Below, in pieces: positions 22,544 through 30,086 of a stretch of 64,000 bases of DNA. The stretch's first letter is position 1, and each line of letters opens with the position of its first letter. The DNA is taken from the NCBI RefSeq assembly GCF_019734195.1, contig NZ_JAASHM010000005.1, positions 62,001 to 126,000 of the forward strand, given 5' to 3'. Origin of the DNA: Clostridium sp. K13 (GTDB taxonomy: Bacteria > Bacillota > Clostridia > Clostridiales > Clostridiaceae). The notes below the pieces were generated by a model, which did not search any database, was not told the origin of the DNA, and saw only the letters and a program-made list of their open reading frames with translations. A program made the translations under genes and the position numbers.

Positions 22544-24238
22544 ATGAAGTTTGATAGTTTCATGAATGATTCAAAAAGAACTAAGAAAAATCTGGTGGCA
22601 ATATATTCCAGGGTATCTACGTCAGAACAAGCTGAAGAGGGCTACAGTATAGATGAGCAAGAAAGACTATTAACCGAATGGTGTAAGAAAATGAATTATG
22701 AAATTTATAAGTGCTATTCTGATAGAGGTATAAGCGGAAAGAGTATAAAAGGTAGACCAGCTATGCAAGAATTGTTAAAAGATGCACAGGAAGAAAAATT
22801 TAATATTGTAATAACGTGGAAGATAAGCAGAATTGCGAGAGATATGTTAAATCTATTAGAAATTATAGATATTTTAAATAGAAGAAGGATAGCATTTAGG
22901 TCTTATTCAGAGCAATTTGAGACAGAGACACCTATGGGGAAATTCTCATTGCATATGATGGGAGCAGTAGCAGAGCTAGAGAGAAATACTATTTCTCAGA
23001 ATGTAAAAATGGGATGCTTAGCACGTGCCAGAGATGGAAGATGGGGTGGAAATAGGGTTTTAGGATATGACATAGTTCCAATTGAAGGTACAGAAAACAA
23101 GAAAAGAAAAGATACACAACTTATAATTAATGAAAAGGAAGCAGAATCTGTGAGATTAATATTTAATGAATATTCTAATGGAAAGGGATATAAGGCAATT
23201 ACCAATAAACTTAATAAGTTAGGTTATAAGACTAAGAAAGGAAATGATTTTTCTGTAGGCTCTATAAGAGATATTTTAACTAACCCAGTATACATAGGAA
23301 AGATAAGATATAATGTTAGACAGGATTGGTCAGAAAAGAGAAGAAGAGCAATAAATCCAAATCCAATAATAACAGATGGAATACATGAAGCAATAATAGA
23401 TGAGGGGTTATGGGATAAGGTACAAGCAATCATGGAAAGTAAGAAAGGTAAGCCTTCAAGAATATATGATGGTGAATATCCACTAACAGGAATACTAAGA
23501 TGTCCTAAGTGTGGAGCTGGTATGGTGATTTCAAGAACTACTAATAAGTTAGCTGATGGCACTAAGAAGAGAATAGCTTACTACTGTTGTGGGGCATGGA
23601 AGAATAAAGGCACAAGTGTGTGTAATTCTAATACAATAAGAGTTGATAAAGCTAATGAGTATGTATTCACTAAGATTTCAGAATTACTTTCTAATGAGAA
23701 AATGGTTAAAACTATAGTGAATAACATTAATAAAGAGAGACATAAAAAGATAAACCCAGCTAAGAAGGAGCTAGAAAGAATAGATAAAGAGCTTGAAAAG
23801 ATAGATAGAAAGAAAACTAAACTTTTCGAAGCATATGAAGAAGAACTAATATCTAAGGAAGAGTTCAAGGAGAGAAAAGATGAGCTAAATAAAAGAGCAA
23901 AAAGTCTTCAAGAGGAAAAAGAACCATTGCTAGTTACACTTTCGGATGATGTAAGTGAAGAAATACCTTATGGATTCATAAAGAGTATATTAGAGAATTT
24001 CAGTAAAGTTCTAACAGAAAGTGCAACTAGAGAGCAACAGAAGAAATTGCTTCATATGATAATATCAGAGATAACTATAAATGAAGCAAGAGAAATAGAT
24101 TCAATAAAACTAAAAATAAATGATAGCTTGGTTGACTATATAAATAAGGAAGAAGGAGTATCTATAAAGGATGCTCCTTCTTCTTTTATGTTAAGAAATA
24201 TTGGAATGAGTGTATTGAATTTAGATATTGTAATATAA
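22544..24238 (+). CDS. Large serine recombinase (integrase of the element)
   Basis: This 564-residue site-specific recombinase would integrate and excise the element. The N-terminal resolvase domain has YSRVSTSEQ with catalytic Ser25, then ITWKISRIARD and the GAVAELER helix. The recombinase domain (about residues 170-290) includes GYKAITNKLNKLGY and NPVYIGKIRYN. A zinc ribbon follows with CPKCGAGM near 325 and C residues near 349-363, then a coiled coil at about 385-465, as in large serine integrases. AATGGAGG precedes the ATG. It lies 1.4 kb from the right junction. The GA core found at both junctions suits this family. Confidence 0.92.
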   Translation: MKFDSFMNDSKRTKKNLVAIYSRVSTSEQAEEGYSIDEQERLLTEWCKKMNYEIYKCYSDRGISGKSIKGRPAMQELLKDAQEEKFNIVITWKISRIARDMLNLLEIIDILNRRRIAFRSYSEQFETETPMGKFSLHMMGAVAELERNTISQNVKMGCLARARDGRWGGNRVLGYDIVPIEGTENKKRKDTQLIINEKEAESVRLIFNEYSNGKGYKAITNKLNKLGYKTKKGNDFSVGSIRDILTNPVYIGKIRYNVRQDWSEKRRRAINPNPIITDGIHEAIIDEGLWDKVQAIMESKKGKPSRIYDGEYPLTGILRCPKCGAGMVISRTTNKLADGTKKRIAYYCCGAWKNKGTSVCNSNTIRVDKANEYVFTKISELLSNEKMVKTIVNNINKERHKKINPAKKELERIDKELEKIDRKKTKLFEAYEEELISKEEFKERKDELNKRAKSLQEEKEPLLVTLSDDVSEEIPYGFIKSILENFSKVLTESATREQQKKLLHMIISEITINEAREIDSIKLKINDSLVDYINKEEGVSIKDAPSSFMLRNIGMSVLNLDIVI

Positions 24239-24592
24239 GATATATTTTTTGATTTAATTCATAAAATTGATGAAAAAGGTGGAAATTAAATAAAAATGTA
24301 GAAAAATAATAAGATGTATTGTAAAATAATAATGAAAAATATAATAAATAACAATATTGGATAATGATGATTCTAGCATTATGGTTAGGATTTATAAGTT
24401 GTGGAAAGAGTATGTAAAAAAGTCTATTGAACTCAATTCCACATAAATCCAATGATTATCATAGAAAAGCACAAATTATGATAATTTTATAAAAATGAAA
24501 ATAGTAAATGAATATTAAAACAAGTTAATAGTTAAAAGCTCAAATACCTTATAATAAAAGTCTAATATATGGAAAGAGGGGGAAGCAAAATT
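24239..24592. other. Intergenic region with a long inverted repeat
   Basis: No gene is seen. GGATTTATAAGTTGTGGAA (24388-24406) pairs with TTCCACATAAATCC (24437-24450), with weaker outer pairing of ATAATGATGATT and AATGATTATCAT, so about 100 nt can fold into one long hairpin. Its role is unknown. Confidence 0.45.
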
Positions 24593-25444
24593 ATGAAGAA
24601 AATAGTCAAAATACTAGGCGTAACTTTATGTTCTTTAATACTTATAGGCTGTGGGGGTAAAAAAGATGACAGCAGAGTAATGGAAGAGGCAAAAATAGCA
24701 TTTGCTTCAAAAGAATATGAAAAAGCTGAAGGAATATTAAAACTAGCAATGGATGAAAAGAAGGATAAAGAAGCTGATAAGTTGTATGAGCAAGTAAAAG
24801 CTTTTAGAAACATTAAAGGTAAAATTGATTCTCTAAATATGGAAGAAAATTTTGGGTTTTTAAGTTTCGATGATGCTATTAATGGCATGTACACACTTTT
24901 TGAGTATTTCAAGATATTTGATGACAAAAAAACTGAATCAACTTTGGTAACTAGTGAATTAACACAGTATGTTGATGAACTTAAAATAAGTCTTTCAGAG
25001 CTAATAAGTATGTATAATCAATACTTATTTGACTATGACATTGATAAGGCTAAGGAATGTTTAGAACACATTAAAGCGTTTGAAGGGTATAAGCTAGGAG
25101 TATTATCAGATTATGATTTCAATATTAAAGAGCTTGAAAAAACGTTAAAGGAATATGAGGAAAAGAGCAGTATAGATAGTAGTAATGTAAATGGATATAC
25201 TAGAGAAGAAATAGACTCTATACTAAAATCGAGGTTTGGAGTATATAGCTCTGTTGGAATTGGATTAGATGAAGATTTAGAAGAGATAATTCAAGGGGAG
25301 CTATGCTATGGAGGAAGTGCATCATGGAATAATGGAAATAGAGTGAGAGGATTTTACGTTGGAACATTTTCAGGTAACATTTATAATTATAGAAAAGAAA
25401 AAGTTGGTGAATTAAAAACTTTTGAAATAGGTGCACTGGAGTAG
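24593..25444 (+). CDS. Lipoprotein with TPR-like N-terminal part
   Basis: This is a 283-residue lipoprotein. The signal sequence MKKIVKILGVTLCSLILIGC ends in a lipobox with Cys20, followed by GGKKDD. Residues 30-70 form a helix pair (AKIAFASKEYEKAEGILKLA) like one TPR unit; the remainder is helical and acidic. The last 60 residues contain a Gly/Tyr-rich part (GELCYGGSASWNNGNR). ATG 24593 follows GAGGGGGAAG; the ATG at 24569 lacks a site. It lies between the integrase and the right junction, so it is cargo of the element and would sit on the outer face of the membrane. Function is unknown. Confidence 0.72.
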   Translation: MKKIVKILGVTLCSLILIGCGGKKDDSRVMEEAKIAFASKEYEKAEGILKLAMDEKKDKEADKLYEQVKAFRNIKGKIDSLNMEENFGFLSFDDAINGMYTLFEYFKIFDDKKTESTLVTSELTQYVDELKISLSELISMYNQYLFDYDIDKAKECLEHIKAFEGYKLGVLSDYDFNIKELEKTLKEYEEKSSIDSSNVNGYTREEIDSILKSRFGVYSSVGIGLDEDLEEIIQGELCYGGSASWNNGNRVRGFYVGTFSGNIYNYRKEKVGELKTFEIGALE

Positions 25445-25541
25445 CACTTATTATCATAGTTGAGATACTATTATTGATTGCCATATTATAGATTATATAA
25501 AGTGATGTATAAAAATTAAACTATCAATAAGACATAAGGAG

Positions 25542-25574
25542 ATAAGAACTCGCAATACAGAGTTCTTATTTTTA
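25542..25574 (+). terminator. Terminator before the right junction
   Basis: ATAAGAACTC pairs with GAGTTCTTAT over an 8-nt loop, followed by TTTTAT. Confidence 0.82.
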
Positions 25575-25579
25575 TATAA

Positions 25580-25637
25580 AAAACCTCACTTTATACTGAT
25601 ACGGAGAACCTTATCATAAATAAAGTAAAGTTTTTTT
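25580..25637. other. attR, right junction; also folds as a terminator
   Basis: Element sequence AAAACCTCACTTTATACTGA (from 25580) through ACGGA meets GA at 25606-25607, then ACC and TTATCATAAATAAAG of the host side. The arms AAAAAACCTCACTTTAT and ATAAAGTAAAGTTTTTTT also pair, giving a terminator-like stem ahead of ybaK. Confidence 0.68.
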
Positions 25638-25683
25638 GTGTTATAATAATCATATCAATTAACTAATAAGAGGATGATTAGGT

Positions 25684-26154
25684 ATGGATGAAAAAACAAA
25701 TGTAATGAGAATTCTAGATCAAAAGAAAATAAAACATCAAACACATAGCTATGTAGGAACAGGAGCTATTAGTGGAACTGAAGTTGCAGAAGCGTTGGGT
25801 CAAGATCCTAAATGTGTTTTTAAAACTTTAGTTACTATAGGTAAAAGCAAAAGCAATTATGTATTTGTAATACCAGTTGAAAAAGAGTTAGATTTAAAGA
25901 AGGCTGCAAAAACAGTTGGTGAAAAATCTATAGAAATGATAAAATCAAAGGAATTATTACCTTTGACTGGATATATTCATGGTGGTTGCTCACCAATTGG
26001 AATGAAAAAGCTTTTTAAAACTGTAATAGATATTTCCGCTGAAGAGTGTGAAACTATTATTTTTAGTGCTGGGAAAATTGGATACCAAGTAGAAATGTCA
26101 CTTAATGATCTTTCGAAAGTTATAAGATTTACTACGTCAGACATAACGTTATAG
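25684..26154 (+). CDS. ybaK: Cys-tRNA(Pro)/YbaK-type aminoacyl-tRNA deacylase
   Basis: This 156-residue protein belongs to the YbaK/EbsC family, which hydrolyses mischarged Cys-tRNA(Pro) and related species in the cytoplasm. Family marks are the GTGAISGTEVAEALG helix start near residue 27, the K47 region VFKTLVTIG, FVIPVEKELDLKKAAK and YIHGGCSPIGMKK near residue 102. Length is normal. AAGAGGATG precedes ATG 25684. It is the first host gene after the integrative element; without the element it would follow the helicase gene. Confidence 0.9.
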   Translation: MDEKTNVMRILDQKKIKHQTHSYVGTGAISGTEVAEALGQDPKCVFKTLVTIGKSKSNYVFVIPVEKELDLKKAAKTVGEKSIEMIKSKELLPLTGYIHGGCSPIGMKKLFKTVIDISAEECETIIFSAGKIGYQVEMSLNDLSKVIRFTTSDITL

Positions 26155-26192
26155 AAAAATACTGCAAATCAATATTTTTATCAGTTTGCAGA

Positions 26193-26226
26193 AAAAACCC
26201 TTTGTTGAAAAACAGAGGGTTTTTCT
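26193..26226 (+). terminator. Terminator after ybaK
   Basis: AAAAACCCTTTG pairs with CAGAGGGTTTTT over a short loop. Confidence 0.8.
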
Positions 26227-26252
26227 ATTATTAGTTGTGGAGAAAATTTTAG

Positions 26253-26382
26253 TTATGTGTTGGAATTAATAAAGGGGATTAAGGCTTCAGCATCTTTATA
26301 TCCCTTATTATAAAGAGCAATTAAGTTTTCTGTTTTTTTAGTTAAAGTATTAACTCCACAACAGTTATCTGGTGAGCTTATT
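26253..26382 (-). pseudogene. C-terminal gene remnant, patatin-like
   Basis: The reverse strand reads open into SSPDNCCGVNTLTKKTENLI and GYKDAEALIPFINSNT before a TAA at 26253-26255, with no start codon in reach. The DN-x-C-x-VNTLTK-T-LI-LY-KGY-DA pattern resembles the C-terminus of clostridial patatin-like phospholipases. Only about 42 codons remain. Confidence 0.42.
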
Positions 26383-26389
26383 AAAATAG

Positions 26390-26599
26390 AAAGCTTCAGA
26401 AATATATGAAGGAAAGTTACTATCAGTTACAAGTGAAATATTTATAAGTTTAACTAGCATGATGGAAATTGCATTAGAAGAAAATAGGGATAAGGATGCT
26501 TTAAATCTTATTAATATGCTTAAAAGTAGCAGTGATAATGAATTAAGTTTTTTGAAAAATAATAAAGAATTTATTAAAATTTTAGATGCGTATAAATAG
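26390..26599 (+). pseudogene. 5'-truncated gene remnant
   Basis: A frame without start (after TAG 26387) reads YEGKLLSVTSEIFISLTSMM and on to FIKILDAYK before TAG 26597. An internal ATG at 26459 has no ribosome site. It looks like the C-terminal part of a helical protein whose beginning is gone. No family is recognised. Confidence 0.4.
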
Positions 26600-26620
26600 A
26601 GTAGTTAGGCTCTTTTGATA

Positions 26621-26673
26621 AATAGGCTAATTAAAGCAGAAATAGAAAGCTTTAATTAGCTTATTTATTTTTT
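26621..26673 (+). terminator. Terminator upstream of the GntR operon
   Basis: AATAGGCTAATTAAAGC pairs with GCTTTAATTAGCTTATT over a 10-nt loop, followed by TATTTTTTT. Confidence 0.85.
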
Positions 26674-26695
26674 TATTATATTTTTTAGGAAATAC

Positions 26696-26724
26696 TTTAC
26701 AAATAAATTGTAATACTGTACTAT
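26696..26724 (+). promoter_or_regulatory. Promoter of the GntR-ABC operon
   Basis: TTTACA (26696-26701), a 17-nt spacer and TACTAT (26719-26724). The -10 lies inside the palindrome at 26714. Confidence 0.7.
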
Positions 26725-26739
26725 TTAAATAGTGCAGTA
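26714..26739. promoter_or_regulatory. Operator palindrome for the GntR regulator
   Basis: TACTGTACTATTT and AAATAGTGCAGTA form a 13-bp near-perfect palindrome over the -10 region, directly before the regulator gene. YtrA-type GntR repressors bind such AGTAC-like palindromes, so autorepression is likely. Confidence 0.68.
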
Positions 26740-26754
26740 GAACGGAGGTTGAAA

Positions 26755-27129
26755 ATGACATTAAATATTAATAATTTTGAGTTTAATAATAAAGAGCCAA
26801 TATATCTTCAAATTGTTGAGTTAGTTAAGAAAAATATAGCAACAGGAGATCTTGTTCCAGGAGAAAAGTTACCGTCAGTTAGAGAAATGTCTAAAGACTT
26901 AGGAGTAAATCCTAATACGCTGCAAAGGTCTTATGGGGAGCTTGAAAGATTAGGAATAACTTACACAAGAAGAGGAATGGGATCATTTATAAGTGAGGGT
27001 GATAATTCTATGAATAACTTGAAAATTGATATGGGAAAAGAACTAGCTAAAAAATTTATACAGGATATGGAATCTATAGGTATAGAAAAAGAGGAAGCAA
27101 TAAAAATATTAAAATCAGTGGGGGAATAA
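26755..27129 (+). CDS. GntR-family regulator, YtrA type
   Basis: This 124-residue repressor has a winged helix at residues 10-75 (PIYLQIVELVKKNIATGDL, GEKLPSVREMSKDLGVNPNT, YTRRGMGSFI) and only a short C-terminal helical part, the hallmark of the YtrA subfamily that controls ABC exporters. ATG 26755 follows GGAGG; an in-frame TTG 6 bp earlier lies too close to it. A palindrome over the promoter is its likely site. The permease and ATPase genes follow with 2- and 12-bp gaps, forming one operon to 29280. Confidence 0.88.
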   Translation: MTLNINNFEFNNKEPIYLQIVELVKKNIATGDLVPGEKLPSVREMSKDLGVNPNTLQRSYGELERLGITYTRRGMGSFISEGDNSMNNLKIDMGKELAKKFIQDMESIGIEKEEAIKILKSVGE

Positions 27130-27131
27130 AA

Positions 27132-27839
27132 ATGAATAAGGTTTATAGAAGGGTAAGCTGTTTAAGAGAGTATGTTGATTCAAGTTTAGCAGTAATTGGA
27201 GTATATCTAGCAGTTGGGTTAATAAATTTTATAGCATATAAGATAGGTATAATTGATTTTACTTTAGATGGATATTTTGAATTTTCAGTAGGAAGTATAT
27301 CGGAAAGTTTACTTGTACCATTTGCTTTTATATATAGCTTATTACAACAACTAATTCCTATTATAATAAGTGTAACAATTTTTAAAGAATATAATAAGAG
27401 TTATTATAAAAAAGTTAATCTTATAAATATTATACCAATTTCAAATATAGATAAACTTAAAAATATAGTTTATGTGGGAGTAGTTTCATTTATATTATAT
27501 ATTGTTATTACCTGTGGATTTGGATGGATAACATTGGGGACGGGTAATATGTTAAACGATATTATTGGGATTTTATATAAGATATGTGGGTCAGTTTTTA
27601 CATTATTTAATGTAATTATAGCAGATATGTTAATAAGAAAAAGTAAGTTGAATACAGAAAACAAAATTATTTGGTATGTTATTATAATTTTTATTTCAAT
27701 GTTTATATTTATGTTTATTGGTATGTTAATATCAAAAGTTACAAGAGTAGAGAATGGAACGTCTTTAATTTGTATCATAATTATAGTAATACAGTGTTTT
27801 TATATATTTAAAAATATAGAAGATGTAAAAATAAATTAG
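27132..27839 (+). CDS. ABC transporter membrane protein
   Basis: This 235-residue protein has about six hydrophobic segments (for example VIGVYLAVGLINFIAYKIG, residues 21-39) and polar loops; no conserved catalytic motif is present. Its place between the GntR regulator and the ABC ATPase gives it the role of a permease subunit. The family is poorly conserved. GGGG in the end of the regulator gene provides the ribosome site and translation is probably coupled. Confidence 0.7.
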   Translation: MNKVYRRVSCLREYVDSSLAVIGVYLAVGLINFIAYKIGIIDFTLDGYFEFSVGSISESLLVPFAFIYSLLQQLIPIIISVTIFKEYNKSYYKKVNLINIIPISNIDKLKNIVYVGVVSFILYIVITCGFGWITLGTGNMLNDIIGILYKICGSVFTLFNVIIADMLIRKSKLNTENKIIWYVIIIFISMFIFMFIGMLISKVTRVENGTSLICIIIIVIQCFYIFKNIEDVKIN

Positions 27840-27851
27840 GGTGGGGATTTT

Positions 27852-28547
27852 ATGATTAAATTAGTTAATTTAAATAAAGAATACAAAGATAAAAAAATAT
27901 TTAAAAATTTAAATTTAGAAATAAACAAGGGTGAAATAATAGGGCTTTTAGCTCCTAATGCAGAAGGAAAAAGTACACTTTTAAAAATACTTGGAGGGCA
28001 AATAACTTTTGATAGTGGAGAGTATTTCTTTAATGGAGAAGAGTTCACTTATAAAAATAAAGAAGTTATAGGATATATGAATGATACATCAATAATTCCT
28101 CCAAGCTGGAAAGTTAGAGATGGAATTGAATATTATAATGAATATTTTAAGACTTTCAATGAAGAAAAGTGTTTGGAGATGTTAAAGCACTTTGAAATTG
28201 ATCTTAAAAGAAAAGTAAAGACATTATCAAAAGGTGAAAATGAAAAATATCACTTATCATTAGCATTGGCAATTGAGGGGCAGTTATATATTATGGATGA
28301 ACCTTTAGCAGCTATAGATTTAATTGCAAGAGAAGAAGTTATAAGTATGATATTAGATAATTTTAATATAGATAGTACTATAATTATTTCAAGTCACTTA
28401 GTATCTGATATTGAAAGGATGCTAGATAGAGTTTTACTTTTAAAAGGTGGAGAAATTGTTGTTAATAAGCTAGTTGAGGATTTAAGAGTTGATGGTAAAT
28501 CAGTTGTAGATTTATATAAAGAGGTGTATGAAAATGTTCAAGTTTAA
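27852..28547 (+). CDS. ABC transporter ATPase with atypical P-loop
   Basis: This 231-residue protein is an ABC ATPase by its Walker B (LYIMDEPLAAID), D-loop and H-loop (IISSHLVSD). The Walker A reads LLAPNAEGKST at about residues 35-45, where family members have LLGPNGAGKST: both glycines before GKST are replaced. The signature is LSKGENEKYH, near the LSKG form of the YtrB/BcrA group. GKST is intact, so nucleotide binding may persist with changed kinetics. GGTGGGG precedes the ATG. The stop overlaps the next permease gene by 14 bp. Confidence 0.85.
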   Translation: MIKLVNLNKEYKDKKIFKNLNLEINKGEIIGLLAPNAEGKSTLLKILGGQITFDSGEYFFNGEEFTYKNKEVIGYMNDTSIIPPSWKVRDGIEYYNEYFKTFNEEKCLEMLKHFEIDLKRKVKTLSKGENEKYHLSLALAIEGQLYIMDEPLAAIDLIAREEVISMILDNFNIDSTIIISSHLVSDIERMLDRVLLLKGGEIVVNKLVEDLRVDGKSVVDLYKEVYENVQV

Positions 28548-29280
28548 GAAGGATTGGTTAAGAACAAATAGAAGTTTTTTTTTATTTTCTTTTATACCAA
28601 TGGTATTTTTAGCAATAATATTTTTATTTATTAGAAATATAAATGGAAAAATATTTTGGGAAGTAAATTATGAAATAGTTGATAGATTAGTAATGATGGG
28701 AACTATGTTTGTATGCTTTATACCTTTAATGAGCTTTGGATATATTTTTCCTACAAGTGAAAAGTCATTTAGTGGAAAGATTAAAGTTAATCATTTGCCT
28801 TTTAGCAACAAGCAATTAGCATGGAAAGGTATAAAGATGTGGCTTTTAGCATATCCAATGTGGATTGTAATAGGTAGCTTTGTAAGTGTTTTATATGAGT
28901 ATAGGGCAATGAGTCATTCCATAACAACAATGGCATCTAGTTTTTCAATATCTTCATTAGAGGGTTTAGTTTTATTTAATATATCTAAAATAATAATTTT
29001 ATCTATATTTATGATGATAATTGATATGCAAATTATAGGTTCTATGATAATTTGCTTTGCTAAAGAAATAAAGTGGTATATTATTTTTATTGTTCAATTA
29101 TTAATAAATGGTGGGTTAATTGCAGGTACAGTATTTTTTATAGTTAAATCAAATATAGATACGGGATTAAATTCAATAGAAGGATTTATACCAGTAATAA
29201 TATTATTTTCATTATTATTTATAGTAAGTTTAATATATTTCTTATATTCAATAAAAGACATAGAAAAAGTATATAGGTAA
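28534..29280 (+). CDS. ABC transporter permease
   Basis: This 248-residue protein has about six membrane segments (SFFLFSFIPMVFLAIIFLFI near the N-terminus) and resembles ABC-2 type permeases of small clostridial exporters. ATG 28534 is preferred over ATG 28528 because of its distance from GAGGTG; the product differs by two residues. The 14-bp overlap with the ATPase gene implies coupled translation. It closes the operon, with a terminator at 29289. Confidence 0.75.
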   Translation: MFKFKKDWLRTNRSFFLFSFIPMVFLAIIFLFIRNINGKIFWEVNYEIVDRLVMMGTMFVCFIPLMSFGYIFPTSEKSFSGKIKVNHLPFSNKQLAWKGIKMWLLAYPMWIVIGSFVSVLYEYRAMSHSITTMASSFSISSLEGLVLFNISKIIILSIFMMIIDMQIIGSMIICFAKEIKWYIIFIVQLLINGGLIAGTVFFIVKSNIDTGLNSIEGFIPVIILFSLLFIVSLIYFLYSIKDIEKVYR

Positions 29281-29288
29281 AGTTATGT

Positions 29289-29324
29289 AAGTTGGGCTAC
29301 AGAAATGTAAGCTCAGCTTTTTTT
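29289..29324 (+). terminator. Terminator of the GntR-ABC operon
   Basis: AAGTTGGGCT pairs, with two wobble pairs, with AGCTCAGCTT, then TTTTTT. Confidence 0.72.
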
Positions 29325-29378
29325 ATTTATAAATAAGGAATATAATAGTAGATATAATATTAATGGCGGTGAGTAATA

Positions 29379-29870
29379 ATGGGGAAATGGAAAAGCTTAG
29401 ATAAATATTCAAAAATAAATAAATCTCTTGATATAATAGGAATGATTTTAGTTATATCATTAGTTGTTATGACTTTTATATATTGGGGGAAGGCACCAGA
29501 AGTTGTGCCAACTCATTATAATTTTAAAGGTGAAATTGATGCATATGGCTCTAAAAATACATTATTTATTTTACTACCTATAGCAGTAATAACTTATATA
29601 GGAATAGCGATTTTAGCTAAGTTTCCTAATATATATAATTATCCTGTTGAAATAAATCCAAGAAATAAAGAAAAGCAATATTTAATGGCATCAATATTTA
29701 TTAGAATTGTTAATATAGAGACATTATCTATATTTTTTTATATTCAAATTAGTATAGGAGCAGCAATGAATAGTGGTAAGGGGTTATCAATGGCATTTTT
29801 ACCTATATCCATGTTTGTGTTATTTGGAAGTATTGGATTTTATATTTATAAATCAATTAAATGTAAATAA
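29379..29870 (+). CDS. DUF1648 membrane protein
   Basis: This 163-residue protein has four hydrophobic segments. The loop after the first (residues 38-56) reads PEVVPTHYNFKGEIDAYGSK, the defining DUF1648 signature also found in SdpI-like immunity and signalling proteins. Function here is unknown. GGCGGTGAG precedes the ATG. It is a single gene between terminators. Confidence 0.85.
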   Translation: MGKWKSLDKYSKINKSLDIIGMILVISLVVMTFIYWGKAPEVVPTHYNFKGEIDAYGSKNTLFILLPIAVITYIGIAILAKFPNIYNYPVEINPRNKEKQYLMASIFIRIVNIETLSIFFYIQISIGAAMNSGKGLSMAFLPISMFVLFGSIGFYIYKSIKCK

Positions 29871-29871
29871 T

Positions 29872-29909
29872 AAAAAGTGAAGTAACTTAGGATTACTTCA
29901 CTTTTTTTA
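29872..29909 (+). terminator. Terminator after the DUF1648 gene
   Basis: AAAAAGTGAAGTAA pairs with TTACTTCACTTTTT over a 7-nt loop. Confidence 0.88.
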
Positions 29910-30086
29910 TTTAAAAGGTTTTATTACTACTGTCTTAAAATAGCATTAAGAATACATAAATTTAAACAAAAAAAATTTTTGCAGTGTATAATTTTAAATA
30001 TGAAAAAAATGGGAAGAATAAAAAAGAAATAGTTTAAGTACCTTAAAAATAATTTGAAAAACTTAATGCGTGTAGGGGGTTATAAA

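Larger units (their letters stand above)
10955..25605. mobile_element. Serine-integrase integrative element, 14.65 kb
   Basis: The bounds are inferred from the two GA-containing junctions at 10955-10956 and 25606-25607 and from the large serine integrase gene near the right end. Joining the internal halves gives a symmetrical attP (20 of 26 positions complementary around GA). It carries an MFS pump with a long leader, about a dozen small genes of unknown function, a nested IS1595 unit, a Mor-like pseudogene and a lipoprotein. It sits in the spacer between the helicase gene and ybaK and breaks neither. No relaxase, coupling protein, replication or capsid gene was recognised, so transfer would need help from another element. 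Confidence 0.72.

Noticed and set aside
29911-30086. T-box leader before asnB
   Set aside because: The leader is short, lacks the T-box core sequence and has no terminator next to the gene.
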